Positions 14,350 through 19,479 of a DNA stretch of 19,479 bases are shown piece after piece. Origin of the DNA: Christensenella sp. UBA3944 (lineage in GTDB: Bacteria; Bacillota; Clostridia; Christensenellales; DTU072); contig DGDU01000039.1 of assembly GCA_002385605.1 (NCBI GenBank), positions 1 to 19,479 on the forward strand. The letters run 5' to 3'. The position numbers and the translations under genes are program-made. Under the pieces are notes generated by a model. It was not told where the DNA came from and made no database searches. It worked only from the letters and a program-made list of their open reading frames with translations. Every line of letters starts with the position of its first letter. Positions within the stretch are counted from its first letter, which is position 1.

Positions 14350-15333
14350 TCACCTGTTAATTCCCAAAACCTTTGCCGCCTTGATAAGGTGCTCTATATC
14401 GCCCTCTTCCTGCTTGCCGTGTATGTTCGGCGCGACATTTACAACGAATACATTGCCCTGCTCTGTAAGCTGCCTGTATTTTTCGACTATAAAATCTATG
14501 GGCACGAGCTTGTCCTTTGGGTATCCCGTATTCCAAAACCAATTATTAAAATTCCTTACACTTATATCCGCCTCGTAAGGCAGGTAGTATTCCTTTCCAT
14601 CATGCGAGTAAATCTTGTTATCCCTGTCCCCGGGCAGGGGGAACAATGGGTCGCGCGCCCTGAAGTCGCTCGGGAAATGGCGCATAGGGTAGCCCCTCTT
14701 GCAATGCGCGGGGGTGTAGGGGAAGCGGGAGAGCCCTTTTGAGCCCGGCCTTCCTATCGTGTGGTTTACGCCTATGGCGCAGTAGGGCTGAAGCTCCCTG
14801 ACCTTTTTATAAATCCTTTCCAGCCCCCAAAGGGCGGATTTTTTCACCCACGAGCCGTCCAGCCAAAGCTCGGCAATCTCGCCGTACCTGCCATCCATAA
14901 GCTCTTCCATTTGGTTCAGCATATACCCGACATACTTTTCGTGATCTTTGTAGGTTGGCTCGTGCCTGTCCCAAAGCGAATAATAAAAACCCAGCTTTAT
15001 GCCGAACTTTTTGCAGGACTCGGCGAGCGCCTTTACGACATCGGTTTTGTTGGGAGAGCTCTTCACCCCGTAATCGCTGTATTTGGTATCCCACATACAG
15101 AAGCCGTCGTGGTGCTTTGCAGTAAAGAGGATGTAATTAAAACCTGCTCGGTGGGCGTTTTGCGCCCAGCCGTCGGTATCTATTTCTGTCGGGAGGTAGA
15201 GCAAAGGGCTTACCTTGCCGTTCGACCACCCTTTATTGATAAAGGTATTTATGCCGAAATGCACAAACATCCCGTATTTCAAATCGATAAACCGTTGTTG
15301 TACTTCGTTTGGCCTGTCCGAAGGAAGCAGCAT
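14350..15333 (-). CDS. GH29 alpha-L-fucosidase-like enzyme (short form)
   Basis: This 327-residue enzyme has the glycoside hydrolase family 29 barrel: YGMFVHFGINTF near the start, FTAKHHDGFCMWDTKYSDY (about 70-88) with the substrate-contacting histidines, GFYYSLWDRHEP, and the catalytic nucleophile aspartate in ELWLDGSW (D159). It keeps only the catalytic domain; many GH29 enzymes run to 450 residues or more with a beta-sandwich. There is no signal peptide, so it should act inside the cell on an imported oligosaccharide. The ATG at 15331-15333 has GGAGGG ahead of it. It is transcribed alone, with its own promoter and terminator. The linkage preference is unknown, and galactosidase activity cannot be excluded in this family. 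Confidence 0.88.
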   Translation of the reverse strand: MLLPSDRPNEVQQRFIDLKYGMFVHFGINTFINKGWSNGKVSPLLYLPTEIDTDGWAQNAHRAGFNYILFTAKHHDGFCMWDTKYSDYGVKSSPNKTDVVKALAESCKKFGIKLGFYYSLWDRHEPTYKDHEKYVGYMLNQMEELMDGRYGEIAELWLDGSWVKKSALWGLERIYKKVRELQPYCAIGVNHTIGRPGSKGLSRFPYTPAHCKRGYPMRHFPSDFRARDPLFPLPGDRDNKIYSHDGKEYYLPYEADISVRNFNNWFWNTGYPKDKLVPIDFIVEKYRQLTEQGNVFVVNVAPNIHGKQEEGDIEHLIKAAKVLGINR

Positions 15334-15359
15334 ATTATCCCTCCGCCCTTTTTTAGATG

Positions 15360-15368
15360 ATTATATCA
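15360..15368 (-). promoter_or_regulatory. Extended -10 promoter of the GH29 gene
   Basis: On the minus strand, TGA-TATAAT (plus 15360-15368) is an extended -10 element about 27 bases ahead of the ATG. The -35 is weak (AACATT at 17 bases), as is usual for extended -10 promoters. Confidence 0.5.
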
Positions 15369-15387
15369 CAATTTTATGGTAAAATGT

Positions 15388-15396
15388 TGATATAAC
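15388..15396 (+). promoter_or_regulatory. Extended -10 promoter of the UPF0316 gene
   Basis: TGA-TATAAC (15388-15396) lies back to back with the GH29 promoter, 20 bases from it, so the two -35 zones overlap. It would give a leader of roughly 45 bases. No good -35 is visible. Confidence 0.4.
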
Positions 15397-15448
15397 GATT
15401 TTTCTGACGCCCGATTAAAATTAAATTAAATAAACAAACGGAGGAGAT

Positions 15449-16024
15449 ATGCTAGACTTTTTAAAAAGCGACAGTATATGGGTGTACTTTATTATTTTCT
15501 TCGGCAAGGTTACCGAGGTCACCTTCGCCACCCTCAGGAATGTGCTCATCAACCGCGGCGAGCGCACCAAGGGCGCGCTTGTGGCGCTTGTGGAGGTAAT
15601 CCTTTGGATATATGTAACAGGCACCGTGCTTGCCGGCTTCCAGAACTCCCCGCTTAAAGTTGCCGTGTTTGCCGTAGCGTTCGCGCTGGGAAACTATCTC
15701 GGCAGCTGGCTGGAAAACAAAATCGCTCTGGGCCTTAGCACAATAGAGGTAATCGCCACCGAAGAGCCTACACGCCTGCTTGAAGCCTTAAGAGCGCACA
15801 ACCTCGGTGTAACCGTTTTGGACGGCGAAGGCAAGGACGGCCCCCGCAAAATACTCAAAGTCCACCTGAAAAGAAGCCGCATAGCCCCCACTGTCAGGCT
15901 TATAAGCAAAAACCTGGATAATTGCGTCATTTCGGTTTCCGATGTCAGGGTGGTAAAAGGCGGATATATCAGGAAACTCAACAAAGAAAAACAAAAGGAA
16001 AAGGTTGACATTTCGGAGAACTAA
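15449..16024 (+). CDS. UPF0316 (DUF2179-containing, YebE-like) membrane protein
   Basis: This 191-residue protein has three N-terminal membrane segments (about residues 8-25, 43-63 and 68-88). They include the UPF0316 blocks FGKVTEVTFATLRNVLINRG and FALGNYLGSWLENKIALGLS. A cytosolic DUF2179-type alpha/beta domain follows (about 95-170; IEVIATEEPTRLLEALRAH ... VKGGYIRK), and then a lysine-rich tail. Function is not established; the family resembles small membrane sensors of the YitT type through the shared DUF2179 domain. Length agrees with Bacillus relatives. The ATG follows GGAGGAG. The next promoter starts directly after its stop, so it is a single-gene unit. Confidence 0.9.
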   Translation: MLDFLKSDSIWVYFIIFFGKVTEVTFATLRNVLINRGERTKGALVALVEVILWIYVTGTVLAGFQNSPLKVAVFAVAFALGNYLGSWLENKIALGLSTIEVIATEEPTRLLEALRAHNLGVTVLDGEGKDGPRKILKVHLKRSRIAPTVRLISKNLDNCVISVSDVRVVKGGYIRKLNKEKQKEKVDISEN

Positions 16025-16053
16025 TTGAAAACCGCTCACTTCTAATGTATAAT
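16025..16053 (+). promoter_or_regulatory. sigma-A promoter of the second GPH-like transporter
   Basis: TTGAAA (16025-16030), a 17-base spacer and a perfect TATAAT (16048-16053) begin one base after the UPF0316 stop codon and end 41 bases before the transporter ATG. Confidence 0.8.
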
Positions 16054-16094
16054 TAAACGGTTGCAGCCTATTAAACTATGTTCCGGAGACGCCA

Positions 16095-17996
16095 ATGTCC
16101 GAAAAGATTCGCTCGGCTATATTCAAGCTAAGAACCTATTGGTCCAAACCCCCGCAGGGCTACGATGTAACTTATAAAGAGTTTCTAAACTTCTCCCTTG
16201 GCTTCGGTGCCATTTCCTTCCTGGGCGTGCTCATACAATGGACGACGCTTAGCATCAACGTCTATATGATGATCTCCCACTTCAAGGTGTCAACGGGACT
16301 TGTATTCTTCCTTAACACTGTGGTAGGTTCGGTACTCGGGCTGATAAGGGCGCCGATACTTTCCATGATTATAGACAACTCCAACTCCAAAAAAGGCAAG
16401 TTCAAGCCCTTTTTGATTTGGTCCGCCGTTGGCACGGCGATATTCTACGGCGCTATACCGTACATACCCGCCTCGCTCAACGAAACCGTGCTTTTCAACA
16501 TACATATCCCGGCGATACCCATTATGGGCGTAATGTCCTCGTCCGATGTCACGATGAGCGTTGGCGTGCTCATAATGTTTATCCTTATGCAGATAGGCGT
16601 GTTTTTCAACTCTCTCCTTAATCAGGCCATGCAGGGCATCGAGCAAACAATCTCTACAAACGCCCAGGAAAGGGCTAATATCGTAGCCTTCAAGGGGCTC
16701 ATCTGCAACATTCCTTCCTCTGTGGTAAACATCCTGCTTCCAATAATAGCGGGCATTTTCTTCGCCGAATCTGGGCACCAGCTTAACATCGACCTTTACC
16801 GCCTGGTCTTCCCGTTCTGCGCCATCGGCGGCATAATCCTTATAATCTTTGCTTACAAAGGCACCACCGAAAGGGTAGTCGTCAGCAAACAGCACCGCGC
16901 CAGGGTCGGGTTTATTGAAGGCGCCAAACAGCTATCGCAAAACAAATATTTCTGGATTATACTCGTATTTAACATAGCCTGCGGCATAAGGGCATTGTCC
17001 AATATTACAAGCTGGGTGGCGCAGTTCAGCTTCTTTACCTCGGCGGGCAAAACGCTGGCGGGGCTTTTCAACACCACCCTTCTTATGAATGTCCTTGTCC
17101 TCGGCATGGTTTTCGCGCCGATGCTTATTAAAAAATTCGGCAAAATGAAGGTGCTCGCGGCATCCAACATAGGCTTTACGCTTATGGTGCTATTGCAGCT
17201 TCTGGTATACAAAAACCCCTACCTGATCCTGTTCTCCGCCCTTCTCCAGAATGTTTTCTCGGGCGTGCAGTTTATCTCGACGATGATGGTGTCCGATGTC
17301 CTTGACTATCAGCAGTATAAAACGGGCAAAAGGCTGGAGGGCTTTTGGACTAACTATAACGCCTTCATAAGTACCATCATTGGCTTGTTTACGGGTATGC
17401 TTTTGCCGCTGTTCCTTTCCTTTGGCGGAATCGGATTCGGCGACGACTATAACGAAGTGCTGCAAAACCCCGCGCTGAGGGACAACGCCTACAAGTTCCA
17501 GACCCTGCTCGCCCTCATCGGCAGCGCCGTGGCGTCCATCCCCATTTTCTTCTATGACCTCACCGAGGCAAAGCACGCAAATATAGTAAGGGTGCTAAGG
17601 CTGCGCGCCGCCGCGGATAACTACAAAGCAGGCGAGCTTGAGGATTCCGATGTCCTCAATGCCTACGAGATTATGCAATACGCAAAAGAGCGTAACGATA
17701 TATTCCTTCTCGACGAACTTCAGAAGCACGACTGCCTTGACGAAATCATAAAGGGCTACGAAGATGTAAAGCGCAAGGTAGACCTCGAGGCGGCAAAGGA
17801 GCGCAAGCTCACCTTAGAGCGGGGAGCCGAGGTAGAAAGAAACCGCATCGAAAAAAAAGTCGCCAAGGCCAAAGCGGCGGCTCAAAAGAAGGGGCAGCCC
17901 TTCGACGAAGAGGCTTACAGGGCGGAGTGCATGTCCAAATCTTTCTACATAAGCCAGCTAGCAGTATTGGCTGCTGATGACACGCCTAGCGAGTAA
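16095..17996 (+). CDS. GPH-like MFS transporter with long charged C-terminal tail
   Basis: This 633-residue protein has about twelve membrane segments across residues 30-490. The loop APILSMIIDNSNSKKGKFKP (about 95-114) corresponds to the conserved cytosolic loop between the second and third segments of GPH symporters, and VSDVLDYQQYKTGKR to a later family block. The last 140 or so residues are hydrophilic and very rich in Lys, Glu, Arg and Ala, with a predicted helical or coiled-coil stretch (about 550-600). Standard GPH proteins end near 450-500 residues, so this tail is an addition. The start ATG follows CCGGAGA. The DUF2804 gene downstream may be linked in function, but a hairpin and a gap separate them. 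Substrate unknown, probably a sugar or glycoside. Confidence 0.85.
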   Translation: MSEKIRSAIFKLRTYWSKPPQGYDVTYKEFLNFSLGFGAISFLGVLIQWTTLSINVYMMISHFKVSTGLVFFLNTVVGSVLGLIRAPILSMIIDNSNSKKGKFKPFLIWSAVGTAIFYGAIPYIPASLNETVLFNIHIPAIPIMGVMSSSDVTMSVGVLIMFILMQIGVFFNSLLNQAMQGIEQTISTNAQERANIVAFKGLICNIPSSVVNILLPIIAGIFFAESGHQLNIDLYRLVFPFCAIGGIILIIFAYKGTTERVVVSKQHRARVGFIEGAKQLSQNKYFWIILVFNIACGIRALSNITSWVAQFSFFTSAGKTLAGLFNTTLLMNVLVLGMVFAPMLIKKFGKMKVLAASNIGFTLMVLLQLLVYKNPYLILFSALLQNVFSGVQFISTMMVSDVLDYQQYKTGKRLEGFWTNYNAFISTIIGLFTGMLLPLFLSFGGIGFGDDYNEVLQNPALRDNAYKFQTLLALIGSAVASIPIFFYDLTEAKHANIVRVLRLRAAADNYKAGELEDSDVLNAYEIMQYAKERNDIFLLDELQKHDCLDEIIKGYEDVKRKVDLEAAKERKLTLERGAEVERNRIEKKVAKAKAAAQKKGQPFDEEAYRAECMSKSFYISQLAVLAADDTPSE

Positions 17997-18030
17997 AAAT
18001 GTGAATAATCCTTAGTAAAGTTCACCAAAC

Positions 18031-18053
18031 AGCCGCTTTCGGGCGGCTATTCT
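18031..18053 (+). terminator. Probable weak intrinsic terminator
   Basis: The stem AGCCGC/GCGGCT (18031-18036, 18043-18048) with a six-base loop is followed by ATTCTTAT rather than a clean T-run. It lies 34 bases after the transporter stop. Confidence 0.5.
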
Positions 18054-18151
18054 TATAATTCGGCTCCCGCAATAATATTGTATATTATAATCTTTTCAAA
18101 AAAGTTATATAATTGAAACAATTAAGATACTAATTGCGGAGGTATATTTTA

Positions 18152-19243
18152 ATGGCCGATTTCATAAAGATTTTCCCTATAGAAAGAAGGGCGGTTCCCA
18201 CCCCCAGGGATATGGTAAAGGACGGCAAATGCGTTTTCGGTACTTTTGATAAAGAATTCGAAACGATGGACCTTCTCGGTATCAGGAATCCTACAGCAGC
18301 GCCCGATTTTCTCAAGAGGCTCAGGCTCACCCTTTGGCAGGCAACCGAGGTTCACATGAAGCAGGGCGTGCTTCTGGCGGTCGTATGCGACATGGGCATA
18401 TTCGGCATCACGCTTAACATTTACTACGATAAGGCAGAGAAGAAGGTGTATTCCTGGAGCACCAACCTTCCCAGCAAAAAAACTGTAATCGCACCCAATC
18501 TCCTTAATGGCGCCGAATCCAGAGGCGAAACAAACTTTTCGCATGTGCATTATGTAAACAACTTCCAGATCGGCAAGTGCCATCTCGACGGGCATCACAC
18601 CGACGGCACAAACTCCATCGAGTACAGCTTCGACCTAGAAAGGTTAAGCAAGCCATGCGTAGTGAGCATACCCTTTGCCGACCCCAATGTCCGCCACCGC
18701 CCCCTCTATTCGCAAAAGGACTTCTTCAAGGCGACGGGCAGCCTTACCTTCAACGGCAAGACTTACCTAAGTGACGAGGATACCGCAGCGGTTGTAGACG
18801 ATCACAGGGGCTACTACCCGAGAAAGGCGCATTACGACTGGGTTACCACCCTCGGCAAGAATACGATAAACGGCGAAAAGAAGTGGTTTGCCTTCAACCT
18901 CACCCGCAACCAGTCCATCGACCAAGACAGATACAACGAAAACCTCATCTGGCTTGAGGGTCGCACCAGCCTTCTGCCGCCCGTAACCTTCGAGCGCGAC
19001 ATCGACACCCGCAAATTCACAGACGGCGCCACCTGGAAAGTCAGGGACGAGCACGGTATGGTAGACCTCACCTTCAAAGTCTACGACATTTACCGCATGG
19101 AAGTCCACGCCAAGCCCTTTGTAAACATCGACTACTTTGTAACTTTCGGAGAGCTCTTCGGCTACCTCATGGACGAAGATGGCACCAAATACACCCTCGA
19201 CGGCCTCATGGGCATGGGTGAGGATAAGACGCTGCTGCTGTAA
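18152..19243 (+). CDS. DUF2804 domain-containing protein
   Basis: This 363-residue soluble protein is covered almost end to end by the DUF2804 family. Recognisable blocks are DDHRGYYPRKAHYDWVTT (from about residue 216), FAFNLTRNQSIDQDRYNEN with LIWLEG, and LLPPVTFERD. The family is beta-rich and its biochemical role is, to my knowledge, not established; its His/Asp-rich conserved blocks suggest an active or binding site. The ATG at 18152 follows GGAGG by nine bases and is preferred over a TTG at 18134, which lies upstream of the ribosome site. The AT-rich region before it holds several TATAAT-like strings but no clear -35. It follows the GPH-like transporter on the same strand and is closed by a strong terminator. 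Confidence 0.85.
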   Translation: MADFIKIFPIERRAVPTPRDMVKDGKCVFGTFDKEFETMDLLGIRNPTAAPDFLKRLRLTLWQATEVHMKQGVLLAVVCDMGIFGITLNIYYDKAEKKVYSWSTNLPSKKTVIAPNLLNGAESRGETNFSHVHYVNNFQIGKCHLDGHHTDGTNSIEYSFDLERLSKPCVVSIPFADPNVRHRPLYSQKDFFKATGSLTFNGKTYLSDEDTAAVVDDHRGYYPRKAHYDWVTTLGKNTINGEKKWFAFNLTRNQSIDQDRYNENLIWLEGRTSLLPPVTFERDIDTRKFTDGATWKVRDEHGMVDLTFKVYDIYRMEVHAKPFVNIDYFVTFGELFGYLMDEDGTKYTLDGLMGMGEDKTLLL

Positions 19244-19266
19244 CAACATTCACATATTTAAATCAT

Positions 19267-19295
19267 AAGAGGGCTGAGAAATCAGCCCTTTTTTT
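19267..19295 (+). terminator. Strong intrinsic terminator
   Basis: The stem AGAGGGCTGA/TCAGCCCTTT, with one G-T pair, surrounds a GAAA tetraloop and runs into a seven-base T-run, 24 bases after the DUF2804 stop. Confidence 0.9.
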
Positions 19296-19300
19296 AATAG

Positions 19301-19479
19301 ACAATTATCCTCGCTAGCGAGGTTGTACTTAATTATCTTGAGCGTAGCGAAAGATATATTGAATTTCGCTAAGAGGATACAAAATTAGTTGAACGGGGTG
19401 AGGGTATATTGAATTAGCCGGGCTTTAGCGAGGACTTATTTAATTAAATGTGCGTCTTTGGCGTCAATTAAATATCGCT
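19301..19479. repeat. Degenerate palindromic intergenic repeat array
   Basis: After the terminator there is no gene. Short GC-rich cores (TAGCGA[AG]G-like) alternate with AT-rich links (TATATTGAAT at 19355-19364 and 19405-19414, TTTAATTAAAT near 19440, CAATTAAAT near 19465), with a spacing of about 24-32 bases. Cores form small hairpins, such as TAGCGAAA (19345-19352) against TTTCGCTA (19364-19371). The units are too diverged for a CRISPR array. The array continues past the window end. Confidence 0.55.
19309..19322. repeat. Perfect 14-bp palindrome
   Basis: CCTCGCTAGCGAGG equals its own reverse complement. It is the first and best preserved unit of the repeat array that follows. Confidence 0.8.

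Noticed and set aside
13875..14360. 161-codon plus frame overlapping the MFS fragment
   Set aside because: The Arg/Leu/His-rich composition shows it is an out-of-frame reading; the other frame has the OFA transporter motifs.
14761..15360. 199-codon plus-strand open frame opposite the GH29 gene
   Set aside because: The minus strand has clear GH29 motifs and a good ribosome site; the plus frame overlaps the GH29 promoter and has no family features.
16290..16895. 201-codon minus-strand open frame inside the second transporter
   Set aside because: It is a mirror of membrane segments of the transporter, rich in Tyr/His from reversed codons, with no start signals.
19301..19479. CRISPR array
   Set aside because: Repeats are not identical, unit lengths vary from about 24 to 32 bases, there are no unique spacers of constant size and no cas genes.

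Overview
The window looks like a contig end from a Bacillota genome, most likely a gut- or rumen-type Clostridia. The signs are strong GGAGG-type ribosome binding sites, consensus sigma-A promoters with 17-base spacers, short intergenic gaps with 1-4 base stop/start overlaps, intrinsic terminators, a CCA-encoding tRNA, a UPF0316 (YebE-like) membrane protein and an IclR-controlled sugar operon. No 16S or other taxonomic marker is present, so the assignment is inferred. The first 19 bases are the Tn5/Nextera mosaic end, a sequencing adapter and not biology.

Layout. 44-165: tRNA-Val(CAC) and its promoter, minus strand. 247-2432: a two-gene minus-strand unit, a membrane-anchored metallophosphoesterase followed by an HIGH-family nucleotidyltransferase, with a consensus promoter. 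2474-10071: the main feature, a six-gene plus-strand operon with its own promoter, a perfect inverted repeat as candidate operator, and a terminator. It encodes an IolD-like ThDP enzyme, an MmsA/IolA-like CoA-acylating aldehyde dehydrogenase, a Gfo/Idh/MocA dehydrogenase, an RpiB/LacAB-family isomerase, an IclR regulator and a GPH-type symporter. It resembles a cut-down inositol pathway without recognisable iolB, iolC, iolE or iolJ.

10138-14332 is a decay zone: a DUF1858 reading frame fused out of frame to the tail of a DUF438/PAS protein, a frameshifted epimerase start, a large protein joining an RNA polymerase alpha-CTD-like domain to a sigma region-4-like helix-turn-helix (its 3' end frameshifted), and the C-terminal third of an OFA-type MFS transporter. 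Either this is real gene erosion or the assembly is poor here.

14350-19479: a short GH29 fucosidase-like enzyme (minus strand), a divergent UPF0316 protein, a GPH-like transporter with a long charged C-terminal tail, a DUF2804 protein, a strong terminator, and finally a degenerate palindromic repeat array running off the end.

How the genes may work together (inference): the operon would import a polyol, uronide or related sugar, oxidise it with the Gfo/Idh enzyme, cleave or rearrange it with the ThDP enzyme and the isomerase, and capture an aldehyde product as an acyl-CoA, all under IclR control. The substrate cannot be read from sequence.
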